A DNA stretch of 64,000 nt from Aricia agestis (Eukaryota; Arthropoda; Insecta; Lepidoptera; Lycaenidae): assembly GCF_905147365.1 (NCBI RefSeq), contig NC_056409.1, positions 18,109,001 through 18,173,000 of the forward strand, written 5' to 3'. The position numbers and the translations under genes were made by a program. Position 1 is the first letter of the stretch. Every line of letters begins with the position of its first letter. The notes below the pieces were generated by a model. The model did not search any database, was not told where the DNA came from, and saw only the letters and a program-made list of their open reading frames with translations. Below are positions 54,501 through 64,000 of the stretch, piece by piece.

Positions 54501-57500
54501 AAACCGTTTTGAGACTCAAACAATCGTACGAAAATGCCGCGTCCTACTCTAACAAACGTGAAATGACGTTGTTAGAGCAGGACGCGGCGTTCTCGTCCGA
54601 TTGTTTGGGTCTCAAAATTGTTTCGTAGTAGGCTTACAGTTTCGTTAAGCAATTTTAAAGTTGCGAGTGACGGATATTATCCTTATTGTTATAGTAAATT
54701 GAAAGTATTTGGTAAACTCAAAAGTTATTTACAAGTTTTTTAATATATAGCATTCCAAATTAGTCCAATATTATCACAATTATTACAAAAGAGTATTAAA
54801 AAATGTTTATGTCAGTAGTAAATTGTATGCTCCAACTTTTCCTGCAGGGTCGCGGTGTGCCGAAGGACACGGCGACCGCTTTCAAATACTTCGCGATGGC
54901 GGCCAACCAGGGCTGGGTGGAAGGACAGCTGCATTTAGGATTTATGTATTTCGGTAAGTATTGATTTTTAGCTTAATCTACCATACCGTGATCACTCTAC
55001 ATATTATAGCGATAGCGAGTAAGCGTGACTCGTTCGCTCACTATATTGTGCCGCGACTTTCAGGCCTGGATAACACTTACCGAGTAGAGTGACGAGACAG
55101 TGGAGAAACAGTGTAAACAGACAATTCGATTGGCCGAGAGCACTGTCTCCCCCATAAAGTTAATATACCTAGCCAAATAGAGCAACAATCTCGAGCTGTC
55201 AAACGAAACCAAAATTGGTTTTCATCTGTGTGAAAAATATGTGTGTGTATACACTTACACAAGCATGATTGAACATGAATGAACTTTATGGTCTCCCCAC
55301 TCTACTCGGTGGGTGTCTTCAGTTAAATACCCGAATTGTCAGAAATTATATTTTTTTTAGAAACCGATTCGTCTTAATTGTCAGAATAATCAAGATACAA
55401 ACCGATGACTCTTTATTTGACAATAATGAGCAATCGGTTTTCTGATCGATAGATGTTCTGATTAGATTCTGCCGCAAAATGATGGTTGTCTTGTACCCAT
55501 AATACACACGCGGTTACAGGCGGCATCGGCGTGCGGCGCGACTTCAAGCAGGCGAACAAGTACTTCTCGTTGGCGTCGCAGTCCGGCCACGTGCTGGCTC
55601 TCTACCACCTCGGCCAGCTGCATGCGCAGGGGCTCGGCGTGCTGCGCTCCTGTACTACTGCCGTCGAGGTGATAAATCATCTTGATACATACATCGATCT
55701 CGCCCCTACACTACTAGACACATAATATATAATTTAACAATTTTGCACCGTATTTGGTTTTTAGGAAATTATACTCTTACACTAAACACCTGTCATTTAC
55801 GATTTAGAAACCGTAATTATTAGATAATGATGGCTGCTTATGGCGCGTAATATCACGATCCGTGCCGCGCCAGCTCGAGCCACGCGCCGTGTGAAGGGGG
55901 TGGCTCGAGGTCTGGTCTGGAGGCTGGTCGCCTTTGCTGCTCCCTTCACTCCTTTCCTCTGATTACCGCACAACTCCGCTCTGCCCGTTATATTTATCTG
56001 ATTCGAATAAGATATCATACGGCACGCGTCGACGGCTGTCGACAAATGCCGTTCGTCTGTAAGAAGTCTTAGTTCCATGCCACACGATGCGGTGTGGCGG
56101 CGGTGCGGCGGCTGACCGGTGCCGCTCCAGTGTACTACTACATATAAAAATGTATGGTATGGCACACGGCGCCGTCCGGTGCGCTCCGGCGCTGAACCGC
56201 ACGCGCACTGGAGTCGAGACGAGGCGGGGAGGGGTGTATGTATTGGTGGAGCTCGGGTCCGTCGCGGCTACAGTACTGCAAAACGTTGCGGCGCCGCACA
56301 CACCGTATGGCCGGTAGTCCGGCGAGATGACCTCTGATGCGGCACTGCACCGCGTCGTGTGGCATGGCTGTTAGGGCCTGTTTCACCACTATCTGATAAA
56401 GTGCCGAATAGGCTATCCACAGCTTTTTTGACAGATTTTGACAGAGTCAAGTTAAGTGGTGGATAGCCTAATCGGCACTTATCAGGAAGTGGTGAAACAG
56501 GCCTTTAGACTTTCAACTTGACACTTTACAAAATCTACTCAAAAATTAATTGATGATACTTTCACCAGCTGTTCAAGAACGTGTGCGAGCGCGGGCGGTG
56601 GTCGGCGCGCCTGATGCGAGCGCACGCGACGTGGCGGGCGCGCGACGCCGACTCCGCATTCCTGCAGTACCTTGCGCTGGCTGAACGCGGCCTTGAGCTC
56701 GCGCAGACGAATGCCGCCTACTTACTAGATGAGGGTACGCCTCTCTTATATCTCTATCTCTTTCTCTCGAATACCTCCATACATATACTCTAGCCCTTTT
56801 TCTTGTTTATCAAGTTACAAGGTATCTGTGAATAAATGATAGTTCCTTAGAACAATAATAATATTTACTTAATAAACGAATTGTACAAGGTTTCTTCTCT
56901 AATACATTGTAAGGTAGATCGAAAGACAAAAATGTAAAAGGAATCCATTGTATACATAACTTTACTAATAAGGTGGTATGTATTTCAAAATTTGAATAAC
57001 ATGCTATATGTATTTATATGAGCAGGCGAAGTCCAGCTGTTCGGACCGGAGGAGCGTTGGCGTCGCGCGCTGCAGCTGTGGGGGCGGGGCGCGGCGCAGG
57101 GCCACGCCCCCGCGCGCGTCAAGCTCGGTGACTACCACTACTACGGCCAAGGCACACCGCAAGACCTGGAGGCCGCTGCGCACCATTACAGGTGAGGGTG
57201 GAAATAGTCCTCCTACTAATCTACGGACGCATTTGCAGGCTTAGCACGGTTACAGTAGACATGCGAAAGAATAGAAACGCTGACAGTTTCTGCAGACAAA
57301 CTGACAGATTTTCATTGTTAATACATCACTTTGTCTACGTTACTGTAAGAATAAACCTTTCTATCATGGTGGCCATGCTAAGCCTGCTGCAAGCGAAAAG
57401 ATTAAAAAAAAATCGAGTGTGTGTGTGTGTGCATATATTATACAAGTATTGCTATAGTAAGCCTTTAAAAAGAGATTGCAAACACAAGGTGCATGTTGCT

Positions 57501-59174
57501 TGTTGTGAGTCATGAGTGCAATCGTGTTGAGACAGTTTAAATTATTTTGTAGCTGCTACATATGGACAACAATCTTGTAGATGACATATTGCCATGAGGT
57601 GCGTGAATGCAAGAGGTTTTTGGTTAACTTGTTCGCAACAGTCGACTATCAAGTGACAATTTACGAGACAGTAGCATTAGTTACAATTTATTTGTCAGGT
57701 TGCATAATCCGCCATATTACATTACGGCTAGCTGTTATTAAAAACAATTGACCGACCGACCAATCGTTGAACCGCCGAATTAAAAAGGCCCTGTTGTTGA
57801 ACAGCTAGCCGATATGTAATATGGCAGATTTTACAATCCGACTGCGACATGTATAAGATCATAGTAAGTTTATACTCAGTACATAAGTGTGTTCGTACCG
57901 TTTGTCACAGGATAGCGTCGGAGCACCTGCATAGCGCGCAGGCGACGTTCAACCTGGGCTACATGCACGAGCGCGGGCTGGGGCTGGCGCGCGACGCCCA
58001 CCTCGCCAAGCGCTGCTACGACCTGGCCGCGGACGCCAGCCCCGACGCCCGCCTGCCCGCCGCGCTCGCGTCCGCGCGGTTAGCTGCCGCCGCCGCGCTC
58101 ACTAGCCTCGCTGAGGTGAGACCACCATTTTTCTAATGCTGGCCTCACGGCGCGTAATATCACGAGCCGCGCCGCGCCAACTCGAGCAACGCGCCGTGTG
58201 AAGGGGGTGGTTCGAGGTGGCGCGGGTTGGCGATCCGATCCGATTGAAGTCGGTAACTTTAAAGGCGCGGCTCGTGATATTACGCGCCGTGAACGGGTAG
58301 CGCGGATTCGCCTGTTGGCTCGTATGTACCATTGAGGAAATTGATTCCTAGGCAGTTGACAGACCAACTTCATTTGGTCGGATCATGTCGATTCAATGTT
58401 AATTATTGTGATGTGTCTGTTGGGTTTGACGTAACGCGACCAAACTACGTAGGTCCTCCATCTGACTAGGAATCAACTTCTCCGATAGTACAAGTCGGCT
58501 CGGCGCTTTGCGGCTCGTGATATTATGCGCCGTGAGAAGCCAGCATAACGACTTCGTACCATCTGTGATGTTGATTCGTTGGCAGGTACTACGATATTGG
58601 TACTGTTTATGTCAAATTTATGATATCCATCCATACTAATATTATAAATGCGAAAGTGTGTCTGTCTGTCTGTTACCTCTTCACGCCCAAACCGCTCAAC
58701 CAATTTTGCTGAAATTTGGCGTGGAGATACCTTGAGTCCCGGGAAAGGACATTGGATACTTTTTGTCCCGGAAAAATGTACGGTTCCTGCGCGATAAACA
58801 AGTTCACAGGGTCGAAATCGGAGCTTATGGTGTGGACGGAGCGTCTTCATTATTTTATAATTTGTCAGGCGCAGAAATGACGATCCTGTGCACGCAGTAC
58901 GATAGGAATCAATACAAAACAACAAATCCGTCCGCTGCGTACGCTCCGATTCCGATCCGATGGATGCGCTTGTCCTGTTGCAGTCCAACTCAAAGTACGC
59001 AACGCTATCTCCCTAAAGTGTGAATGATGTCAGTATGTATCGCAGAGTCCGCTGGCGGTGATATTCCTGTCGGGCGAGTCGCCGCTCCTGTCGAACTGGG
59101 ACCTGTACCTCATCACGGCGCTGGCGGGCGCGCTCGGCCTCGTCGTCTACCTGCGCCGCCCCGCCGCCGCCTAG
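48526..59174 (+). CDS. SEL1L: SEL1L / Hrd3, adaptor of the HRD1 ER-associated degradation complex
   Basis: SEL1L partners the HRD1 ubiquitin ligase and selects misfolded luminal ER proteins. Exons: 48526-48796, 48931-49052, 49129-49216, 49425-49648, 49820-50015, 51922-52064, 53300-53425, 54228-54350, 54848-54953, 55520-55668, 56569-56734, 57026-57191, 57911-58115, 59046-59174; about 737 aa, phases consistent. The ATG at 48526 was chosen because it leads straight into a signal peptide (MNLLNIYVLCFCFVLAASE). An acidic region follows, then Sel1 repeats from about residue 175 (AEYGYAPAKIKLAWSYLFGE; NPVGQSGLGIMYLQGRGVPK; ATFNLGYMHERGLGLARD). The C-terminus has one membrane segment (YLITALAGALGLVVYL) and a short basic tail, as in the family. 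The vertebrate fibronectin type II domain is absent. Exon 7 ends in a GC donor (AAG|gcaagt); all other introns are GT-AG. Confidence 0.97.
50087..50250 (-). repeat. Interspersed repeat, inverse copy of 4792-4942
   Basis: It contains 'ccaagctttgctcggtattc', 'gattcctagctagatcgatt' and 'catgaaaatcgttggagccg', the inverse of the copy at 4792-4942. At the boundary where that copy has a (TA)n tract of about 138 bp, this one simply reads 'attccaatagg'. Confidence 0.7.
50725..51654. mobile_element. 930-bp foldback palindrome with nested tandem duplication
   Basis: The outer arms run inward from 'atatatgttacgctcaaaga' (50725) and from its inverse, ending 'agcgtaacatatat' (51654), for at least 220 bp. 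Each arm carries repeated blocks of 'gccacgacgcg' or its inverse. The palindrome continues inward through 'ccacgcgtactacaa' and 'actaaatcactgcataacg' blocks. The inner segment 'cagtaataatattagcacgg' ... 'atgcagtgatttagtaaaag' occurs twice in direct orientation (about 51079-51183 and 51292-51396). No coding frame is seen. It lies in SEL1L intron 5. Confidence 0.88.
52190..52860 (-). pseudogene. LINE reverse-transcriptase C-terminal fragment with 3' region
   Basis: The minus-strand frame 52857-52624 includes IHCRNTRNKHKLDIPITRLS, then SFKDQCIRLYNKIPEHVQ and FKKVVKERL, the conserved end of many non-LTR retrotransposon polyproteins. Lower coordinates contain 'gagaagaaccggcg' and 'aacccggt'-like DNA that may be its 3' untranslated region, interrupted by the dispersed repeat at 52390-52540. 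Confidence 0.7.
53001..53080. repeat. Near-perfect 80-bp palindrome
   Basis: 'acttatgaaataatcatcgc' with the next 'atattcatgttgatagta' is mirrored by 'tactatcaacaagaatat' and 'gcgatgattatttcataagt'. The loop is only a few bases. It lies in SEL1L intron 6. Confidence 0.9.
53570..53835 (-). mobile_element. tRNA-derived SINE, copy in inverse orientation
   Basis: The box B inverse 'ggattcgaacc' is at 53761-53771 and the box A region inverse 'ctcaccaacagcca' lies near 53800. The body matches 6480-6650 (shared 'acaagtcctt'/'aaggacttgt' and 'tggtacc'/'ggtacca' blocks). It lies in SEL1L intron 7. Confidence 0.8.
54489..54634. repeat. Hairpin MITE, 'gttttgagactcaaacaat' family, copy 2
   Basis: The arm 'ccgttttgagactcaaacaa' pairs with 'ttgtttgggtctcaaaattg', and 'gccgcgtcctactctaac' with 'gttagagcaggacgcggc'. 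It is more symmetric than copy 1 at 9856-10023. Confidence 0.85.
55151..55292. repeat. MITE, 'cataaagttaatatacc' family, internally deleted copy 3
   Basis: It starts 'ccccataaagttaatatacc', shares 'caatctcgagctgtcaaacg' and 'acacttacacaagcatgatt' with copy 1, and closes early with 'gaactttatggtc'. At about 140 bp it has lost half of the family length. Confidence 0.75.
55828..55930. repeat. Repeat with 'ggcgcgtaatatcacga' end, partial copy
   Basis: It shares 'ggcgcgtaatatcacga', 'cgccgtgtgaagggggtgg' and 'cgcgccagctcgagccacgc' with the block at 58137-58300. The family recurs at 58495-58545 in inverse orientation ('ggctcgtgatattatgcgcc'). Confidence 0.6.
56374..56504. repeat. Hairpin MITE, 'gtttcaccac' family, copy 2
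   Basis: It starts 'gggcctgtttcaccactatc' and ends 'caggaagtggtgaaacaggc', with 'ataggctatccac' against 'gtggatagcctaat' inside. TTA flanks the left end and a TTA-like sequence the right. Confidence 0.85.
57694..57830. repeat. Hairpin MITE, 'ccatattacat' arms
   Basis: The arm 'ataatccgccatattacatt' then 'ggctagctgtt' is mirrored by 'aacagctagcc' then 'atgtaatatggcagatttta'. It lies in SEL1L intron 12, about 80 bp upstream of exon 13. Confidence 0.75.
58137..58545. repeat. Element bounded by 'cgcgtaatatcacgagccgc' blocks
   Basis: 'ggcgcgtaatatcacgagcc' near 58148 is mirrored by 'ggcgcggctcgtgatattac' near 58263 and again by 'gcggctcgtgatattatgcg' near 58510. The segments can pair alternately, so at least two related palindromic elements overlap here. 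It lies in SEL1L intron 13. Confidence 0.55.
58628..58800 (-). repeat. GTCY-microsatellite repeat, inverse copy
   Basis: It reads 'atccatactaatattataaa', 'gtgtctgtctgtctgttacc' and 'tgctgaaatttggcgtggag', the inverse of the layout seen at 6655-6783 and 22128-22278. Confidence 0.7.
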
Positions 59175-59970
59175 GGCCGCGTTAGCACTGTTTGAGATTC
59201 GTTCATGACAGGGCAGAGGTAGGAGGTATCTTTTACAGTTTGATCGCACATTTATTAGCACGCACGCGCCGAACGTGCCGCATTTTAGAATTCGTTGTAT
59301 AACACCTCGCACATTCGCCCGCATCGTACGTGCCGCATTTCGTGTACTATGCTGTGCTTTCGACGCGTACAGCGCGTACGGTGCTGACAAATGTGCGATC
59401 AACTTTATTTATAATGAAATTTATCAAAACGAAAATAATAAAATTTGGTAATCCGTAAAACCTAATGTAGATGGCGTTAGTGGACACTATCGCTTGCTCA
59501 AAACGCTCTATATTTATCACGATGTTTGAATTATTGTAATCCCGGATTTTTAATGATTGTTTAGCCTAAAAACTACGATACAGATCGTTGATATTGCGAT
59601 GAAGAACCAACGGCATAGTATGAAATCCTTTCGGGTTTATTAACGGAAGTCATACAAGATAAATTCTTACCTCTACCCTACGATTCAGTAACCATATTGG
59701 TGTACTTTGACATATTCTTAAGAATTTATTGTATATCGATGTGGATTTAGGACATAAATCGCAGAATTTTATGGACTAGTGTGATACATGGTTGTCTGAT
59801 TAATCTTTAAGAAGTTGTGGCTAACCATGCCCGAGTATTACATAGTCTTAAATGGACAGTGTTCATTGGTTTTATCCTTAAACGGTTTAAATCATAAATG
59901 AAAAAAGTCTTTGTTAATAACTATCAGTAATTAAAATTATTGTTATATTTGTTTTATTTTTATTATTTAA

Positions 59971-60099
59971 GGGCCTGTTTCACCACTTTCTGATAAAGTG
60001 CCTAATAGACTATTCACAACTTTTTTGACAGATTCTCCATACTTGATCTGTCAAGTTAATTGGTGGATTGCCTTATCAGGAAGTGGTGAAACAGGCCCT
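59971..60099. repeat. Hairpin MITE, 'gtttcaccac' family, copy 3
   Basis: It starts 'gggcctgtttcaccactttc' after TTAA and ends 'aagtggtgaaacaggccct' before 'aaat'. It is the third copy of the family seen at 8710 and 56374. Confidence 0.85.
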
Positions 60100-60617
60100 A
60101 AATATTGCATGTAAGCAAAACACACAAAATATCGGCTACTGTGAATGGAGAGTACATACATTATTATCTTAATTTTCCATTTCTTCGTGAACACAAAAAT
60201 ATAAATTGCACAGATTATATTTAATATTTTAGTTTTTTTTCCTGTGTTTCAGTCCATATAAAAATAAATGAATAAGTTTTATGTCGCAGGCACGAAATCA
60301 ATTGCACGACTTGGTTTAACACAATTGTATAATGTTTTGGACTCGGTTGGAGACATATTTTTATCTTTTTCCTTTTGTTTTGTCATATTAAAATACTAGA
60401 TGGCTGATCTCAATACTACTATTTACGGTATACAATATTTTGGATCTAGACGAGGAAATAAAGAGAACTATAATGTAACAGGCATTTAAACAAAACGATC
60501 CATTTCATAGTCAAGCTTTAGAAGTCAATAAAAATATTATTTCCAAAGCTACAATGTTACTTTTAATTTGTTACTTATGTTATTTGTAAATAAATAAATT
60601 AAGCTATAAAAAACTTG

Positions 60618-60623
60618 TTTTAT
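60618..60623 (-). terminator. Candidate polyadenylation signal of MBIP
   Basis: TTTATT on the plus strand gives AATAAA on the minus strand, about 150 bp beyond the MBIP stop codon. Use is inferred. Confidence 0.45.
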
Positions 60624-60771
60624 TTCAGCTCTTGAAAGTTTACATTTCGCATTACCACGCTTTAATGTTGTTTATTTCACTTACATTCAAATATAAAAAA
60701 CAACATTCAGTATCTATGCTTATAAGTTATGAGTACAACAGTAATACTGGTTGTAACTGTTTCATTCCATT

Positions 60772-63466
60772 TCACTGTTGCTTCTCCAACATTTCAATCT
60801 TGCGTGTAATATCGTCGGCCGAGAACTGGTAGTCGACGAGATTTTCTTGTTTTATTTCCTCCTTGTTGTTTTTCTGCAACATTATCACGATTTATGACGT
60901 AATAAATACACTAATACATACTGCGCCTATATAATATTATATAAGGACACTACAATAATAATTTATAGGTATTTTTTTATTTTTATTTATTTATTTAATG
61001 AAATAAGGGGGCAAACGAGCAAACGGGTCACCTGATGGAAAGCAACTTCCGTCGCCCATGGACACTCGCAGCATCAGAAGAGCTGCAGATGCGTTGCCGA
61101 CCTTTTAAGAGGGAATAAGGTAATAGGGGAGGGTAGGGAAGGGAATAGGGTAGAGGATTGGGCCTCCGGTAAACTCACTCACTCGGCGAAACACAGCGCA
61201 AGCGTTGTTTCACGCCGGTTTTCTGTGAGAAGGTGGTATTTCTCCGGTCGAGCCGGCCCATTCGTGCCGAAGCATGGCTCTCCCACTTATAAGCATGGCT
61301 CTTCCACGTACGTCTTTAATGTATCTTTAATTTCTACGTAGAATCGTTAAAATTATTTTGTAACTATAGATATAAAATTATTTCAAGATCATTGATAAAC
61401 TGTTTAAGCTACTCGGTACTTGTTATTTCTTACATGTCTAGTGCTGTAATCATGATGCATGTGCAATGCACATACTTAGATAGCTGTGTAGGTGGTCGAT
61501 TAAAATATGCTTATCACGCTTGCAAATTACCATTCGAGATTTAAATTCTAGAATCTAGTTACAAAACAAACGGCCTCAGAGACATTTTATGATGATTTAA
61601 CTTTAATTTAATGAAGAATTTGTTAGATAATTGTATGGGGTTTATATCAAAATCTTCATTTAATTACAGTTAAGTAATTAATATTCGTCTCTTGAGTGCG
61701 GCAGAAAACTTGAGAAGGATTAGCGTCAAGGTTACCAACACTAAAGACTTCTGATGTTATCGAGTGTCCATTGGCGACGGTAGTTGCTTTCCATCGGGTA
61801 ACCCGTTTGCTCGTTTGCCCACCTAATTTCATAAGAAAAAACTACCAAAACTGGGGGCCTCGCGTCAATGCTACCAACTACCAACACCCCCAAAACTAGA
61901 ACTCCTAATACTACCAACTCACCCAAAACACGGCGTACTCGGGCGAGATGGACTGGAGGTGCGCGATCTTGTCCTCTAGCGCCTTGAGCCGGCGGTAGAT
62001 GTCGGGCGGTATAGGCCCGGAGCCGAGGTACGTCTCGACCGCCAGCACGCGCTCCGCAATGGCGGGGGGTAAGCCGCTCTCCGACCGAGCGGGCTCCGCG
62101 TCCAGCCGCACCGTCTGCGGGCCCCACTCGTTGTGCACCTTGCGAACTGTAATGGAGATATTAGCATCATGAGCGTACGAGCTACAAATAATATACTACA
62201 TCCATGATAAGCATAGATTCAGACAGGAGCCAGTACTCAGTAGCCACGAACAATACTGTCTCGCTCTCAATCTGCATGTCACTGACGATTGTCAATGGTC
62301 AATAAAGCAGTATAATGTATTGTCTTTTATTAATAATTGTGCGCCACTGGTAATAGACGTATAGCCACTGACATTGTGGCCGAAATAATATTATGTAGCA
62401 GGTGCCACAATATGGCCTATGGGCCACTTACGCCAGTCCGGGTTATTGCTTAGAGTTTGTCAAAATACCATGTCTTATATTAATTTAATTATATTAACCC
62501 ACGATTTATGATTAATTTTGCCAAGACAGGGGCAAATAAGACTTATAGTGGTCAAAGGGTCATGATTTTCATAACAGGGCACTGATTTACTATGGTGTAA
62601 CTACTTAGCAAATAGAGTTAAATTATGTGTAGGTACCTGCTAAATATGCAGTAGTCGTGAGACGCTAATCAGTGTTACCTTTTAAACTGGCAGTGTATAA
62701 TCAATAGTAAGCACGTCACAATATATTTTCGAATGTTTTTTTGTCACATAACTTATTGCTTTCTGGGCTTGTGATTAAATGTAAGGTCAAATAGAAAGTG
62801 ATCAGTCTTACTTTCATATTATTATGATTAAGGCTAAAACGTACTTTCACATCACTTAAATGTGAAACTTTATTCCTAAAGCGCTGAATATTTTTTATGC
62901 TAAATGTGATAAACACAATAATATGTTTTAAAAATTATTGTAGCCTGTGTCATTGTTTACTTTAAGAAATTGAACAGATGTTTATTAAGGTTACTTATAA
63001 CATAACTCATGCGTCTCGGCTCGTTTGTGGGACTCGACGCGACATTCTGAAAGAGTTAATCTGTTCACACGCGCGTGCGCCCTTGACTCCTGTGTCGCAG
63101 TGTGAAGTGACCCTTTGTGGTCATGGGGACCTAGGTCCATCCTAGTTGGAGACTAACATAATTCATCTAGAACTATCTAATGATTTTTTGACTTTTCTTT
63201 CTCATAAATACATTTTAATTCAACTAACTTACTTTTAAGATGTCCTTTAGAATCGTTACGCTTAACAAACTGCGTTCTGACTCGTGCACAAGTGTCAGAC
63301 TCCTCGCTCTCTTCACACTTATTCGGTATGAAGTCGTGTATATTACTCAGATTCACCTGCTCTCTCTTCCTTTCTATAAAGTTCTCTATGCGTTTCTCTA
63401 TTTCCTCGTTCGATACATTGATCTGTACCAAACTTTTGTCTATAATTTCAGTCGGTGCTTGAACAC
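60772..63466 (-). CDS. MBIP: MAP3K12-binding inhibitory protein 1 (ATAC complex subunit), 5' end missing
   Basis: Three exons are visible: 63466-63233, 62146-61923 and 60873-60772 with the stop codon; splice phases agree. The first visible exon opens with an acceptor, so further 5' exons lie upstream, possibly beyond the window. It contains an amphipathic segment (NEEIEKRIENFIERKREQVN). Next comes the family signature VHNEWGPQTVRLD, then LPPAIAERVLAVETYLG and IYRRLKALEDKIAHLQSISP, a coiled-coil-forming region. The C-terminus is short and charged (DYQFSADDITRKIEMLEKQQ). In animals MBIP scaffolds the ATAC histone acetyltransferase complex and was first described as a MAP3K12 (DLK) inhibitor. 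About 186 residues are covered. Confidence 0.9.
60993..61290 (-). mobile_element. SINE-like repeat, inverse copy 2
   Basis: It reads 'aagggggcaaacgagcaaac', 'catcagaagagctgcagatg' and 'gtttcacgccggttttctgt', ending 'cgtgccgaagcatggctctc'. It is the inverse of 27366-27632 and nearly full length, in the last MBIP intron. Confidence 0.75.
61565..61840. repeat. Diverged 'gagtgcggcag' MITE followed by a SINE 3' fragment
   Basis: From 61565 to 61700 is a copy of the 3369-3512 hairpin ('taatttaatgaagaatttgt', ending 'ttgagtgcggcag'), with its left terminus decayed. From 61752 to about 61840 is the 3' part of the SINE-like family in direct orientation ('gagtgtccattggcgacggt', 'cccgtttgctcgtttgccca'). 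Confidence 0.65.
62147..63232. other. MBIP intron, no gene seen
   Basis: AT-rich intronic DNA between two MBIP exons. No exon, clear repeat or RNA gene was recognised. Confidence 0.5.
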
Positions 63467-64000
63467 CTGCAACGAAAACTACACGTGAGAAGGGTTGTAA
63501 TAAAAAGATGCTTTTCTAACAACGTTTATTTTCAACACAAACACCGCTATATACATATAATAAAAATATAATCTTAAAGAAAACTTAATTAAAAACAGCT
63601 AAAAGTAATTTTGATAAATCTAAATGTTTAAACATCTTTAAGATATCAGGCAAATTCGAATGTTTAATTTATTCTTATCACAGCAGTGACGATCTAATCG
63701 TTTATCGCAATTATTTTTGGTAACAATTATAATATTTTCCTGTTTCACCAAACATACCAACTATCTATAAACATGATCTGATTATGTATTGCTAAATAAT
63801 GTTTTCTTGATCTATAAATAAAGTAGAAATATATTTTATACATAAATAAATAATGTAAGTAAAGTATGTAACTTCAATGAAAAAGCGTAACATAATATGA
63901 TGTAAGGTAAAAAGGAACTAAAAATACCTCTAAAATGATGCAAAACTGCTTTTAAGCATTTAGCTTAAAAGCAGTTTTCATCCTACATTATACAGCTTAA
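63467..64000. other. Upstream MBIP intron with a terminal perfect palindrome
   Basis: AT-rich DNA with no exon recognised. Near the window edge 'aaaactgcttttaagc' (63942-63957) is mirrored by 'gcttaaaagcagtttt' (63962-63977), a compact hairpin. Confidence 0.5.

Larger units (their letters stand above)
59175..60771. other. Tail-to-tail intergenic region of SEL1L and MBIP
   Basis: It holds the 3' untranslated regions of both genes. Candidate signals are AATAAA at 59437-59442 for SEL1L and TTTATT (minus-strand AATAAA) at 60618-60623 for MBIP. A hairpin MITE lies at 59971-60099. No other gene is recognised. Confidence 0.6.

Noticed and set aside
55797..56389. Overlapping 70-120-residue frames on both strands of a GC-rich stretch
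   Set aside because: They result from GC-rich palindromic repeats in a SEL1L intron; none resembles a protein family or carries splice-consistent structure.
61741..62138. Several overlapping minus-strand frames, including a 128-residue Arg/Gly-rich one
   Set aside because: Only the frame with VHNEWGPQTV matches MBIP and splices in phase; the others are out-of-frame shadows of a GC-rich exon.

Overview
The window looks like nuclear DNA of a moth or butterfly (Lepidoptera). The genes are animal housekeeping genes split into many short exons by AT-rich introns. The introns are packed with interspersed repeats of a lepidopteran kind: tRNA-derived SINEs, elements carrying GACA/GTCY microsatellites that end in a 'cgcatttataatattagta' tail, tails reading 'actcgcacttggc', and many palindromic MITEs. 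The order is inferred from repeat style and protein similarity; genus and species cannot be read from the sequence.

Five protein-coding genes were rebuilt exon by exon with consistent splice phases. (1) Minus strand 5954-23968: an SNF2-type helicase orthologous to TTF2/lodestar; 20 exons visible, the last exon lies beyond the left edge. (2) Plus strand 24934-34407: CLP1 (fly cbc), the polynucleotide 5'-OH kinase of pre-mRNA 3' processing and tRNA splicing; 9 exons, complete, about 420 aa. (3) Minus strand 35889-47908: mitochondrial alanyl-tRNA synthetase AARS2; 14 exons, complete, about 1014 aa. (4) Plus strand 48526-59174: SEL1L/Hrd3 of ER-associated degradation; 14 exons, complete, about 737 aa. 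(5) Minus strand 60772-63466: the 3' part of MBIP, an ATAC-complex subunit; its 5' exons lie beyond the right edge.

The genes alternate in strand. TTF2/CLP1 and AARS2/SEL1L are head-to-head pairs with short shared upstream regions (about 0.97 and 0.62 kb). CLP1/AARS2 and SEL1L/MBIP are tail-to-tail. There is no operon or pathway cluster. CLP1 and TTF2 both act on RNA polymerase II transcript ends and share one promoter region, which may be coincidence.

Most of the remaining DNA is mobile: a decayed mariner (D34D), an internally deleted piggyBac-like element with TTAA duplications, a Ty3/gypsy retrotransposon with a frameshifted integrase inside a TTF2 intron, four hAT-like non-autonomous elements each with a perfect 8-bp target duplication, two LINE reverse-transcriptase fragments, two SINE families, several long-TIR or foldback elements with nested insertions, and more than ten hairpin MITE families.

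I found no convincing new multi-gene system. The strongest unusual signals are a 654-bp tandem duplication with no difference seen and a conserved-looking stem-loop (25.6-26.9 kb), a 3-kb TIR element with nested palindromes and a small spliced-looking ORF (40.1-43.1 kb), a 930-bp palindrome (50.7-51.7 kb), a G-run-rich hAT element in the TTF2/CLP1 promoter region, and mosaic duplicated exons in TTF2.
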